Assembly: GCA_030430165.1 (NCBI GenBank) | Contig: JAUIGL010000015.1 | Coordinates: 21,103 to 85,102, forward strand | DNA: 64,000 nucleotides | Source of the DNA: a bacterium | GTDB lineage: Bacteria; Desulfobacterota; Binatia; HRBIN30; CADEER01 | Direction: 5' to 3' | Shown: piece by piece, positions 51,051 through 59,104 of the stretch | Layout: the number at the start of each line of letters is the position of its first letter | Position numbering within the stretch: position 1 is the first letter of the stretch | The notes under the pieces: generated by a model | Seen by the model: only the letters and a program-made list of their open reading frames with translations | Database searches by the model: none | Told to the model about the DNA's origin: nothing | Translations under genes and position numbers: made by a program

Positions 51051-52808
51051 ATGTGGAAATTTGTCTCGCGGCTCGCGTTCGCGGTTCTGACGACATCGAT
51101 CGGTGGATGCACGGGGTGCACCACGGATGCGACGAGCATCACCACCACCAGCGCCCGCCTCAACGCCACGGGCATCTGCGAGTCCGGCGATTGCGACGTC
51201 CACTTTCGCGTATGGGCAGGTGAGGACACCGAGGCACCGCCCCTCTTCGACACCGCGGTCCTCGAGTTCCGGGGTATGCCCGCCGACACCGAGGGCGACT
51301 TTTTCCAAGACGTTTCGGGACTCGGCGAGTACGCGCGCTACAGCTTCCGGGCTTGCGGCAAGGAAGCCGCCGAAACGGAGTTCGAATGCGCCAACACCAG
51401 GCACTTCACGGTAGCGCTGCCGGCGCCGGCGGTCAGCGAATTCGGCATTGTCGAGGTCACCCCGAGCGCCCGCCTCTACAGCGGCGACGAGTTGAGTTTT
51501 GCCGGCAGCCCGCATGGATCGGCGAGCCAGCAGGACGCGATCACCTTCCATGACGGTTACTTCTTCGTCGTCTTCTACGACGAGAACCATCGCGTCAGCC
51601 TGGCCCGCCGGCACTACTGGAACGACACCAGTTGGACGACCATCACCTTCAGCGAGATCGTGCCGCCGACCGGCGATCCGGACGACGAGGATACCCACGA
51701 CACTCCAAATGTGGCGATCTCCCCGAACGACGGGCGCGTTCACCTGGCGTACGGACACCACGTCGACGACCTGCGGTACCGCATCTCGGTTGCTGGCGCG
51801 GCTACCGCCACGGTATTCGACGCCTCGCTGTTCAGCGCCGAGCGAGACTCGCTCAACGCGGGCGGATCGACCATCGAAAGGGTCACCTATCCGATCTTCG
51901 CAACCCGCGAGTCCGACGACCAGCTGTTCCTCTTCTGGCGCGAGGGGAGCAGCGGCAAGGGCGACATCCTCATGGCCGACTACGAGGACGACGGCACCTG
52001 GTCGACCCCGCGCAAGATCATCGATGGATTGGTCGGCACCTACGTCGATCCAACCGGCACCTACGGCGATTCCTCCGATCGCAACCCGTACCTGAACGAC
52101 GTCGCGACGTTCGGCGACCAACTCCACCTCTCCTGGTGTTGGCGAGAGAAGGTCGGCAACGGGGGCAGCCCGCTGCCCAACCACGACTTGATGTTCGCCG
52201 CGAGCGGCGACGCCGGCGTCGTCTGGCACAACACCGCCGGGACGGTGATCCGCGACGGGGCAGCTCTACCGGCGATCCACCTCGACTCCGACGGAATCCT
52301 CGTCCAGCCGATCGACTACGGCTCGAAGCTGATCAATAGCGGCTCGACCGCGATCGACAGTCTCGGCAACACTCACGTCGTCGTGCGTCACGCGCAGGAC
52401 ACGTCGGGAACGACGCCGCAGCGGTACTGGCACTATGCGCGCGTCGGCGATACCTGGACCGGAGCCATGGTCGGCGACGCCGATGGCCCGTTCGCCGCAG
52501 GGCGGCGGCCGAAGATCTTCATCGACCGAACCACCGACACCTTGTACGTCGCGGCCGTCGTCGCCGGAAAGGCGCGCATCTACGCGGCGCAGCGAACCAC
52601 CGACAACGGCGATGGCACCGTGAGCCCCGACTGGTCAGTGTGGACCCACGTCTACACCGGGTCGGTCAGCTACCAGAACGAGTTCAACGGTCGCCTGATC
52701 GGCAACTCCCTGATCTTGCTCGGCCAACGCGTCGGAGCGACCGAGACATCGGTGAGCTCTCCGCTCGAGATCCTCTGGCTGCTCCTCGATTCCGATCCAG
52801 TGCGGTAG
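51051..52808 (+). CDS. BNR-4 repeat-containing lipoprotein (polysaccharide-lyase-like beta propeller)
   Basis: 585 residues from ATG 51051 with GGAGG just upstream. The lipobox is IGGC (Cys20). The mature part resembles the BNR-4 seven-bladed propeller of ulvan-lyase-like proteins: HDGYFFVVFYDENHRVSLARR, HDTPNVAISPNDGRVHLAYGHHVDDLRYR, and NEFNGRLIGNSLILLGQR near the end. HxxD-type catalytic His/Tyr residues may be in GRVHLAYGHHVDD. It may bind or cleave a polyanionic polysaccharide; activity is not proven by sequence. Confidence 0.7.
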   Translation: MWKFVSRLAFAVLTTSIGGCTGCTTDATSITTTSARLNATGICESGDCDVHFRVWAGEDTEAPPLFDTAVLEFRGMPADTEGDFFQDVSGLGEYARYSFRACGKEAAETEFECANTRHFTVALPAPAVSEFGIVEVTPSARLYSGDELSFAGSPHGSASQQDAITFHDGYFFVVFYDENHRVSLARRHYWNDTSWTTITFSEIVPPTGDPDDEDTHDTPNVAISPNDGRVHLAYGHHVDDLRYRISVAGAATATVFDASLFSAERDSLNAGGSTIERVTYPIFATRESDDQLFLFWREGSSGKGDILMADYEDDGTWSTPRKIIDGLVGTYVDPTGTYGDSSDRNPYLNDVATFGDQLHLSWCWREKVGNGGSPLPNHDLMFAASGDAGVVWHNTAGTVIRDGAALPAIHLDSDGILVQPIDYGSKLINSGSTAIDSLGNTHVVVRHAQDTSGTTPQRYWHYARVGDTWTGAMVGDADGPFAAGRRPKIFIDRTTDTLYVAAVVAGKARIYAAQRTTDNGDGTVSPDWSVWTHVYTGSVSYQNEFNGRLIGNSLILLGQRVGATETSVSSPLEILWLLLDSDPVR

Positions 52809-52898
52809 CGCCCCGCGGAAGGCCGCACGCAAAAGGACACGACTGCCGCAACCGACCTCGCAACGACAGAGTGATGCGCGGCCACGCCGAGGGAACGA

Positions 52899-52928
52899 GG
52901 TGGGGACGGGCAGCCGCCCGTCCCCACC
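52899..52928. terminator. Bidirectional hairpin terminator
   Basis: GGTGGGGACGGGC and GCCCGTCCCCACC form a perfect 13-bp stem with an AGCC loop. It lies between the convergent BNR-4 lipoprotein and the TP-linker secreted protein. There is no T-run on either side, but the stem is one of the strongest in the window. Confidence 0.75.
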
Positions 52929-52933
52929 GAGCA

Positions 52934-54205
52934 CTACGGCAGAAGCTTCGCCTTGAAGAAGTCGTCCTCCACCTTGATGGGGTCGTCGGCGGTCAGCGAC
53001 ATGCATGCGCCGTCGCTCACGCGCAACTGGATCGTCGCGTCCGGCAGCGCCGCTAGAGCACTCGCCATCGGCGGCAGGTTGCCGCCCTTGCCGACGACGA
53101 TCGCCTTGGATTTGCCGATGTCACTGGCCTTGAAGAGAATCTTGTTTACGCCGTCGGCGCCACCGGACTTGTCCTTGAACTTGTAACCTCTACCGTCGGG
53201 CGCGGGCTTGCCGATCGACTTCCAGCACGGCTTGCCGTCGCAACTAGCGCCACCGCGGTCGACCAACAGCTGGCCGACGAGGCCGTCGCCGGCGTAGACA
53301 CACAAGGTGTAAACGGTGTCGCCGCCAACCGGGTCGCCGCCGTCGAGCTGCGTCAGGACCGGCCCCTTGATGAACTTGGCGACCAGCTTCTCGCGGCCCG
53401 GGACGGTCTCCTTGATCAGCAGAAAGCCCTTGGCGAAGCCGGTAGCGCAGCCGCTGTCGACCAGCGACGGGCAAGCACCGATCGGAGTCGGCGTCGAGGT
53501 CGAGGTCGGCGTGTTGCTCGCGGTCGGCGTATCGGTCGCCGTCGCCGTCGGAGTGTCCGTCGCTGTAGCTGTAGCGGTCGGAGTGTCGGTGGCGGTCGCC
53601 GTAGCAGTCGCGGTTGCAGTCGGCGTGCTGGTCGGCGGCGGTCCGCCGTTGCGATGAAAGATCAGCCGCTCCCAGGCGGCGCTACCGTTCAGACCGGTCG
53701 TCGTCCCGCAGCGCCAGCCGCCGTTCATGTTTCCGTTGCGGGTATGCCAGCACAGCCGCTTCTCCGGGTTGATCGATTGGGTATCGCACGAGCTGCGGCT
53801 GATCGGGTCGCCCTGCAACGCGAATCCCCACGAATATTCCGACGAGTAGTACCAGCCCGCACCGTTCGCATCGTGTGGCGTGTTGCCGGTGCCGGTATCG
53901 AAGAGCACGTCCGCCCGCGGCGCGTGCGCCGCAACGTCGAGCACCGTATCCCCGGTCGGCATGCAACCGAGCAGGAGCTCGTCACCATTGCAAGCCGCCA
54001 GAATCCCGCTCAGCGGGACCGAGGAGCTCCCATAGAGCCCGCTGAAGCACTGAACCCAACCGTCCGCTTCCAGGTCGGCGATCGCCACGTCGTTCTGCAC
54101 GCCGCTGAAGTCGGCGCGAACCTGCGCTGCCGACACCAGCGCCAGCACCGCCGCGCCAAACCATCGAAGAGACTTCCCGGAGATTACCGTCGTATGCGTC
54201 GTCAT
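52934..54205 (-). CDS. Secreted protein with TATA-type Thr-Ala-Pro linker
   Basis: 423 residues from ATG 54205; a TTG three codons upstream is possible. A signal peptide (about 10-32) precedes an N-terminal domain with several Cys pairs (NGDELLLGCMPTGDT, SSCDTQSIN, RLCWHTRNGNMNGGWRCG). That pattern resembles small secreted beta domains. A TPTATATAT-type linker follows, coded by hexamer repeats at about 53486-53640. The C-terminal domain is Gly/Lys-rich (YKFKDKSGGADGVNKILFKASD), a type common in the secreted proteins of this kind of lineage. Function unknown. Confidence 0.75.
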   Translation of the reverse strand: MTTHTTVISGKSLRWFGAAVLALVSAAQVRADFSGVQNDVAIADLEADGWVQCFSGLYGSSSVPLSGILAACNGDELLLGCMPTGDTVLDVAAHAPRADVLFDTGTGNTPHDANGAGWYYSSEYSWGFALQGDPISRSSCDTQSINPEKRLCWHTRNGNMNGGWRCGTTTGLNGSAAWERLIFHRNGGPPPTSTPTATATATATATDTPTATATATDTPTATATDTPTASNTPTSTSTPTPIGACPSLVDSGCATGFAKGFLLIKETVPGREKLVAKFIKGPVLTQLDGGDPVGGDTVYTLCVYAGDGLVGQLLVDRGGASCDGKPCWKSIGKPAPDGRGYKFKDKSGGADGVNKILFKASDIGKSKAIVVGKGGNLPPMASALAALPDATIQLRVSDGACMSLTADDPIKVEDDFFKAKLLP

Positions 54206-54392
54206 GGCCGGCAACTTAGGAGCTACGCTACCGACGACTCAATTCGGGAAATCTACATACGCAATATCCGCACCCCGAAGCGACCGGCGGCGCCGCCTGG
54301 GTGAGATTCCAACCGTTCACCTTGGTCAACTGCTGGACAGAATCCGAATATGCCCATAAGGGTCGAACGAGGCATACATCGAGCTTCCCCGG

Positions 54393-54731
54393 ATGAGCGA
54401 CTCTGCCCTCACACGAAAGTCTTTCTTCGTCGTCCGCCACTCGGCAGTGGTGCTCTCCGAGCTCCGACGCGGCGCCCGGACGCGAGAGGCGCTCCGACTC
54501 GTCAATCAACAGCCGGGGATTTTTGGGAGCCAACCCGCGAAGACTGGTGGGAGGCAGGTCGACTCGTCCGCGAGATCGGTGACCAACACGGCTGGGACAC
54601 GGTCAAGCGACGAGACTTTCAGAACGACATTCTGATCGCACTCACCGCCCGGCGCCACCGTAGTGACGGCGAACCGCAGCGACTTCGCTCCGCTCGCGAA
54701 ACAGCTGAAGATCGCAGTCTGCACACCGTAG
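54393..54731 (+). pseudogene. Remnant of a PIN-domain toxin gene with two frameshifts
   Basis: Three frame-shifted pieces together give a PIN toxin C-terminal part: HSAVVLSELRRGARTREALRLV in one frame, FWEPTREDWWEAGRLVREIGDQ and DFQNDILIALTARR in a second, then VVTANRSDFAPLAKQLKI back in the first, ending at TAG 54729. WEP, NDILIALTAR and VTANRSDF are typical of VapC-like proteins. The N-terminal catalytic Asp strand is missing. No intact antitoxin lies next to it. It is probably a dead copy in the toxin-antitoxin cluster. The 187 bases between the preceding gene and this remnant hold nothing I recognise. Confidence 0.75.
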
Positions 54732-54855
54732 ATATCGGCAAGCCGGTACGGGCCGGCTCTTCCAAGATTGCTAGAAGGCCGCAGAACGGGCGCGCGAACA
54801 AACAGTCGTAGAGACCGCACCGCGCCGCTGACACGACCGCGCAAGAGTTGAACGC

Positions 54856-55296
54856 CTACCCGAGCACCTCGACCGCACCGACTTCGCTAGCGGCCGCCCG
54901 CCCCAACTGCCGGTCGGCCGTTACAAAGACCAAGTCCGCCGACCGGAACACACCGACCAAGGCCTTGCACGACGCCAGCTGCAGAGCGTCGAGAGTGTGC
55001 AGCGGGTACTTCTCGACGAGAGCTGCGGCGCGTGCCGGAATCGTCGGGTCGTAGGACACCTCATCGAATCCGGACAGCAGGTCCTGCCAGCGCTGCCGCC
55101 CCCGCCGTAGCGCTGGCGCCGATCCGATGACACCGGAGCGCCTCAGTCGCTCGAGTGCCGACCGTCCCTCGAGGTCAGTGACGAAGGACACCACCCGCAA
55201 CCCCGAACGCTCCGCCAGTCGCTGCGCGGCTTCGGTGAACGGCTCCTGCTCGATCAGCAACGGAATCAGCGCCGACGTATCCCAGAAGTACGTCAC
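54856..55296 (-). CDS. vapC: VapC-type toxin, PIN domain
   Basis: 146 residues. YFWDTSALIPLLI has the first catalytic Asp. SFVTDLEGRSALERLRR carries the second acidic site, LHTLDALQLASCKALV the third (LDALQLA is typical), and DLVFVTADRQLGRAAASEVG the last. The ATG overlaps the stop of the Phd-type antitoxin (55293-55296). PIN toxins cleave tRNA or rRNA. All four acidic positions look intact, so it should be active. Confidence 0.88.
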   Translation of the reverse strand: MTYFWDTSALIPLLIEQEPFTEAAQRLAERSGLRVVSFVTDLEGRSALERLRRSGVIGSAPALRRGRQRWQDLLSGFDEVSYDPTIPARAAALVEKYPLHTLDALQLASCKALVGVFRSADLVFVTADRQLGRAAASEVGAVEVLG

Positions 55297-55565
55297 CGTT
55301 GGTCGCGGTCGCCGAGGACCGCCGCCACGCCATCACCTCGGGCAAGCGGTCGCCCAAGTGCGAGCGGCTGATCCGCGCCCTCGCGAACCGTCAGCACTCC
55401 AGCCGCCGCCGCTCGCTCCCTCTCCGAGGCATCGTACTCGGCAAAAGGCACCAAACGCGCAATCGGCCGATTCCGGTCGCAAACGACAATCCCCTCCCCC
55501 GCGCGAACCGCTCGCAAGTACCTGCTCAGATTGGCCTTGAGCTCGCCTACATTGACCCGAGTCAT
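55293..55565 (-). CDS. Phd/YefM-family antitoxin for the adjacent PIN toxin
   Basis: 90 residues from ATG 55565; the upstream part of the open frame includes the operator and is not coding. MTRVNVGELKANLSRYLRAVRAGEGIVVCDRNRPIARLVPF (in parts) is the Phd-type DNA-binding domain. It overlaps the PIN gene by four bases. The 21-bp operator at 55583-55603 lies just upstream of its start. Confidence 0.88.
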   Translation of the reverse strand: MTRVNVGELKANLSRYLRAVRAGEGIVVCDRNRPIARLVPFAEYDASERERAAAAGVLTVREGADQPLALGRPLARGDGVAAVLGDRDQR

Positions 55566-55582
55566 GGTTGCGAGCGTGCCCC

Positions 55583-55603
55583 ACTTGACCATATTGGTCA
55601 AGT
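55583..55603. promoter_or_regulatory. 21-bp palindromic operator of the Phd/PIN module
   Basis: Perfect 9-base arms, ACTTGACCA and TGGTCAAGT, with a TAT centre. It lies 18 bases before the antitoxin ATG. On the coding strand TTGACC within it could be part of the -35 box, so binding of the antitoxin would block transcription. TTGACC-type palindromes are known near Phd-like antitoxins. Confidence 0.75.
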
Positions 55604-55703
55604 CATGAAGCCGTCGCGGGGGCAAGACAACCGAGGCGTTGGCCTCGGCCGGGCAACAGGGTGAGCCGCCACCACCCACACACGGCCCGTGACGACGTCG
55701 CGG

Positions 55704-56081
55704 CTACGGCCCGACGACCTCCAGACCGGAGCTCTCCATGCGCAAGAAATCCCGCGGGTTTGACGTAGCCAGCTTCGCCCCGTCGCCGATCGCCGCGGCA
55801 GCGATCATGCAATCCGCCATCGTGCCCCGGCGGCGCCCGGTGGCGTTGAACAGCTTCGCCGCCAGGCCGGCGTGCGCTGTATCGAACGGAACGATCTGGT
55901 CCAGGAGCTCGGCAGCGAGCACCGCTTGATCGTCCGAAATCGGGCCGCACAAGAACTCAGCCCAGGCAATCGCGCTGAGACGAATCGGTACCGACGAAGA
56001 GATCCATCGACGTAGAAGGTGATCCTCACGCGAGTGCGGTTGCAGCGACTTGATGAGAAAGCTCGTATCGAGATGGATCAA
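55704..56081 (-). CDS. vapC: VapC-type toxin, PIN domain
   Basis: 125 residues. A TTG at 56081, overlapping the antitoxin TGA, gives the standard start (M)IHLDTSFLIKSL; the longer frame would extend into the antitoxin gene. LSAIAWAEFLCG, TMADCMIAAAAIGDGAKLATSNPRDFLRM (in parts) hold the conserved Glu and Asp residues. TMADCMIAA is the typical second half. Intact acidic residues suggest an active ribonuclease. Confidence 0.85.
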   Translation of the reverse strand: MIHLDTSFLIKSLQPHSREDHLLRRWISSSVPIRLSAIAWAEFLCGPISDDQAVLAAELLDQIVPFDTAHAGLAAKLFNATGRRRGTMADCMIAAAAIGDGAKLATSNPRDFLRMESSGLEVVGP

Positions 56082-56365
56082 CTTCCAGTCCGCTCGCGAC
56101 GGCGCGCCGAAGCCGAATGTCGCTCGGCGCGATTGGTCTCGTCCCATCGCGCCGCATCGTCTCGAGTCAAGGCAAGTGATTCTTGCAGGGCATCGAGAAC
56201 ATCAACCGGTGACCGTGCCGCACCCTCTACCTCCCGGGCGAGCGCCCGAATCGCCCGCCGCAACACCTCGCTCTTGGACACTTCCAGCCGCTTCGCGACC
56301 CGCTCGAGAATGTCGACTGTCTCGAGATCTAAGGAGTAGGTCGACTTCACCCTGGGTATGGCCAT
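56078..56365 (-). CDS. Ribbon-helix-helix antitoxin (VapB/CopG type)
   Basis: 95 residues. STYSLDLETVDILERVAKRLEVSKSEVLRRAIRAL (in parts) is a ribbon-helix-helix DNA-binding domain, followed by a disordered Arg/Glu-rich tail that should bind the toxin. The stop overlaps the PIN gene's TTG by two to four bases. The start lies inside a pair of operator palindromes (56354-56388), so the protein probably represses its own synthesis. Confidence 0.87.
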   Translation of the reverse strand: MAIPRVKSTYSLDLETVDILERVAKRLEVSKSEVLRRAIRALAREVEGAARSPVDVLDALQESLALTRDDAARWDETNRAERHSASARRRERTGS

Positions 56366-56388
56366 ATGAAAAAAGTACGGCCATACCC
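56354..56388. promoter_or_regulatory. Tandem operator for the RHH/PIN module
   Basis: Two palindromes, TATGGCCATA (56357-56366, perfect) and TACGGCCATA (56376-56385), have centres 19 bp apart. Together they also make a perfect 10-bp inverted repeat, GGGTATGGCC and GGCCATACCC (56354-56363, 56379-56388). They straddle the antitoxin start. This is the expected layout for a ribbon-helix-helix repressor. Confidence 0.8.
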
Positions 56389-56482
56389 CGCCATGGTCAA
56401 GCGCGCCAACGACGCGACCATTGCGGCGCCCCTATGAACCGGCGACTTGCAGGCCTTGCCCCTGAAGAATACATCATACACC

Positions 56483-56710
56483 ATGCACCGCACCCAAATT
56501 CTCCTCGAACAGTGGCAATACGACACCCTCAAAGCGATGTCCGAGCACGAGGGCCGGAGCATCTCGGCGATTGTCAGAGAAGCCCTCGATCGCCAGCTCG
56601 GCGGCGCGGGCAAGCGCGCCAAGCGGGGACTCGAAACCGTCGAAGGAATCGCCGACGCGCCCGCCAGCTACGGTCGCGACCACGACGAGGTCCTCTACGG
56701 CAAGAAGTGA
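56483..56710 (+). CDS. Ribbon-helix-helix antitoxin, second RHH/PIN module
   Basis: 75 residues from ATG 56483; an in-frame start 12 codons earlier is possible. MHRTQILLEQWQYDTLKAMSEHEGRSISAIVREALDRQL (in parts) is the ribbon-helix-helix domain with the SISAIVREAL helix. It is short and has a C-terminal Arg/Asp tail. It is divergent from the other RHH module, with a 117-base shared gap, and six bases before the PIN gene. Confidence 0.85.
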   Translation: MHRTQILLEQWQYDTLKAMSEHEGRSISAIVREALDRQLGGAGKRAKRGLETVEGIADAPASYGRDHDEVLYGKK

Positions 56711-56716
56711 ACGCAA

Positions 56717-57115
56717 GTGGAGCGTCTCTTCGTCGACACCAGCGCCTGGGTAGCCTTGGTCAACCGGGGCGATCCGGAGCACCGAGCCGTCCGCGACACC
56801 CTGACTCGCTTCGCCGGGCGCCGAGTTACGTCGAACTTTGTCTTCGACGAAACCGTCACCCTCTGCCGCTACCGCTTCGGCCTCGACGTCGCATCGAGAC
56901 TCGGTGACACCTTACAGGACCGCAACACGATCGATCTCGTCCGCGTCACCCCCGCAGACGAATCCGAGGCCTGGAAGTTGATGAAGGATCGCACCGACGA
57001 GCAGTACAGCTTCACCGACTGCACATCCTTCGTCCTGATGCGGCGCATGCGCATCCACCGGGCAGCAGCCCTCGACGACGACTTCCGCCGCGAAGGATTC
57101 GACGTGCTGCCGTGA
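56717..57115 (+). CDS. vapC: VapC-type toxin, PIN domain
   Basis: 132 residues from a GTG. RLFVDTSAWVALV has the first catalytic Asp; VTSNFVFDETVTLCRYRFG carries the second acidic site (FDETVTL); SFTDCTSFVLMRRMRI and AALDDDFRREGFDVLP the others. FVFDETVTL is typical of one VapC branch. The acidic residues are intact. Confidence 0.87.
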   Translation: MERLFVDTSAWVALVNRGDPEHRAVRDTLTRFAGRRVTSNFVFDETVTLCRYRFGLDVASRLGDTLQDRNTIDLVRVTPADESEAWKLMKDRTDEQYSFTDCTSFVLMRRMRIHRAAALDDDFRREGFDVLP

Positions 57116-57218
57116 GGACTCACCGGAAGATGTCCGCCGAACGACCGAACCTGCGCGCCGCCACACGAGCCGTAGCGGAGCCTTGCGATTCCTTACCCGT
57201 CGCCTTACTATCTCTAGC

Positions 57219-57461
57219 ATGAAAGCAACCGTAACCAGCAAGGGGCAGATCACGATCCCGGTGGAGATCCGCCGCAAGCTGAAGCTCGATCAGGGAACCG
57301 TTCTGGTTTTTGACGAGAGCGCCGACTATCTCAAGGCGACCAAGACGCGCGATCGCGAGGCGATGCGGGAGATCATCGGCATAGCCAGCGAAGAACTCGG
57401 CAACCGGAAGACCGACGAGCTCCTGGAAGAGCTGCGCGGCCCAGTCGAGCTGCCGCGGTGA
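57219..57461 (+). CDS. AbrB/MazE-type (SpoVT-like) antitoxin
   Basis: 80 residues from ATG 57219. MKATVTSKGQITIPVEIRRKLKLDQGTVLVF (in parts) is the swapped-hairpin AbrB fold, with the TSKGQITIP core. The rest is an acidic helical tail that should meet the toxin. It ends in a four-base overlap with the next PIN gene. It is a third antitoxin type in this cluster. Confidence 0.9.
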   Translation: MKATVTSKGQITIPVEIRRKLKLDQGTVLVFDESADYLKATKTRDREAMREIIGIASEELGNRKTDELLEELRGPVELPR

Positions 57462-57859
57462 CCACCGCGATCGACACCTCGGTGTTGATCGCGATCGCAA
57501 AGGGTGAGGACCAGGCATCCGGCTGGGTCGACACTCTCAGCGACGCCGCCGCGGAAGGTGAGCTGATCGTATGCGACATCGTCGCCGCCGAGCTGTTCGC
57601 GCTGCTTCTCGACCGCCGCAAGTTCGACAGGATCCTGCGCGGCCTCGGCATAGGTTTCTCGCCGATCGACATGCCAGCGGCGCAGATGGCCGGAAGGATC
57701 TTCCGAACCTACTACAAGCGCGGCGGCCCGAGGGAGCATCTGATTCCGGACTTCCTCATCGGCGCCCACGCGATGCAGCAAGCCAACGCAATCGCAGCAG
57801 TCGACCGCGGCTACCTGCGCCGCTACTTCCCCAAGCTACGCATCCTTCGGCCAGCGTGA
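57458..57859 (+). CDS. vapC: VapC-type toxin, PIN domain, AbrB-paired
   Basis: 133 residues from a GTG overlapping the antitoxin stop. MTTAIDTSVLIAIAKGE carries the first Asp, VCDIVAAELFALL the second acidic site, IPDFLIGAHAMQQANAIAAVD the third (PDFLIGAHA is typical), and DRGYLRRYFPKLRIL the end. All positions look intact. The gap of 154 bases after it holds nothing I recognise. Confidence 0.88.
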   Translation: MTTAIDTSVLIAIAKGEDQASGWVDTLSDAAAEGELIVCDIVAAELFALLLDRRKFDRILRGLGIGFSPIDMPAAQMAGRIFRTYYKRGGPREHLIPDFLIGAHAMQQANAIAAVDRGYLRRYFPKLRILRPA

Positions 57860-58013
57860 CTGGAACGCCCGAGGTCAATCTGAGCCGGGGATAGTGCTCG
57901 CGGGGACCTCTATGAATCTGCGCCTGGCGCAACCCGCGCCGCAGACGCGAGACTTTCGGTGGGCCGACTCGAGTCGGACGTGTACGCACACAACGACTGA
58001 GGCGTGTCGGCTT

Positions 58014-58198
58014 TCACGATGTCGCCGCCGACCGCTCGCACAGACTATCCGCCAGACTCTCGATCAGCCCGCCGTGCGCTAGCAACCCGCGCCACTGCTC
58101 GGGAATGCCCGAAGCCCCGTAATGAGCGCCAGCGATCCGCCCGTAGACAGCGCCGGTAGTATCGGCATCGTCGCCCAGGCCGGTGGGAATTCCGATTG
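58014..58198 (-). pseudogene. C-terminal remnant of an ADP-ribosylglycohydrolase gene
   Basis: Only the last about 60 residues are present. [26 protein letters not shown] and the following [11 protein letters not shown] (read in parts) are the conserved metal-binding GDDADT and end helix of the DraG/ADP-ribosylglycohydrolase family. The main body and its start are missing; upstream DNA belongs to the tyrosinase-like gene. Therefore it should be inactive. It may mark a former ADP-ribosylation defence or regulation gene, cut by an insertion or deletion. Confidence 0.75.
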
Positions 58199-58216
58199 AC
58201 GTCGGGACGTCGGATA

Positions 58217-59074
58217 TCATCCACCCTCGAGAAGCAGATCACGCCACGGCATGATCAAGACCGGCCGCTCCGCGAACCCCAAGGCATCGAAAAATGCCGG
58301 GTCTGCGCTGTGCATATCACCGGTCACCGAATCGGCCGGCCCCTCCCAGCCGTCGGAGAGGTCGGCATCCTCGCCGTTCGCATCGGCCCACGCGGAGATC
58401 CGTTGATCGATCCAGCCGTGCAGCTTCCAAAAGTGCTTGTTCACGTGGCTCGAGAACGGCGAGCCCAGCCAGTCGTTCGCGGGATCGAGCGAGTTCGGCT
58501 CGGGCGGAGGCTCGGTGCTCCAGTGCATGTGCATCCACCCGTGGATCGTCACCTCGAGGGCCGCACCGAACCCGTCGAGACTCTGCCCACGCAACCACTC
58601 CCGATTGGCGAACTCGTCGTCGACCCGCTCGCGATACGCATTGGTCGTAGCCGGATCTTTGGCTCGTCGAAACACCTCAACGAGGCGCGGATCTTCGATC
58701 GCCTCGATGTCGACTTCTGGCATCGGCCAAACAGGGTCTCCGTGATCCCAAGGGATCTCGAGCCACCCCACCACAAAGTCGCGGGCACCATGTGCCCCCG
58801 AACCATGGCCCGCATGCCCGCTGGTTTCGCGCGCCCAGTGGTTGACCATTTCGATCATCCGACGGTGCATGAACAGGAAGTCGATGCCGGCCCCCGCTTC
58901 GTCCTCGAAGCGCGGAGGCTCCCAGCCCCGATCGATCAAGTCCTGCCGTTCGGCTCCCGGCAACCCCTCCCAACTCGGCCGGTTTCGCACAAAGTGCCAA
59001 AGCGCGTGGTACATCCGCATTCTGCGGGACGCGAGCCGCTCAGCAAGCGCCGCGGGTATGTCTCCGTATCCCAT
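58217..59074 (-). CDS. Tyrosinase-like (type 3 copper fold) protein
   Basis: 285 residues from ATG 59074 with AGGAG upstream. [11 protein letters not shown] and [15 protein letters not shown] resemble the CuA His positions. [10 protein letters not shown] and [22 protein letters not shown] match the CuB motif (H-x3-H, then N-x-x-F-W-x-L-H-x-x-I-D). [14 protein letters not shown] lies between. The sequence therefore fits a tyrosinase/hemocyanin-type dicopper oxidase, but all His ligands must be proven. There is no signal peptide. Downstream of it the DraG remnant starts 18 bases on. Confidence 0.6.
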   Translation of the reverse strand: MGYGDIPAALAERLASRRMRMYHALWHFVRNRPSWEGLPGAERQDLIDRGWEPPRFEDEAGAGIDFLFMHRRMIEMVNHWARETSGHAGHGSGAHGARDFVVGWLEIPWDHGDPVWPMPEVDIEAIEDPRLVEVFRRAKDPATTNAYRERVDDEFANREWLRGQSLDGFGAALEVTIHGWMHMHWSTEPPPEPNSLDPANDWLGSPFSSHVNKHFWKLHGWIDQRISAWADANGEDADLSDGWEGPADSVTGDMHSADPAFFDALGFAERPVLIMPWRDLLLEGG

Positions 59075-59104
59075 CCGTCTTCTCCTGGTCGGAAGCAACC
59101 GACC

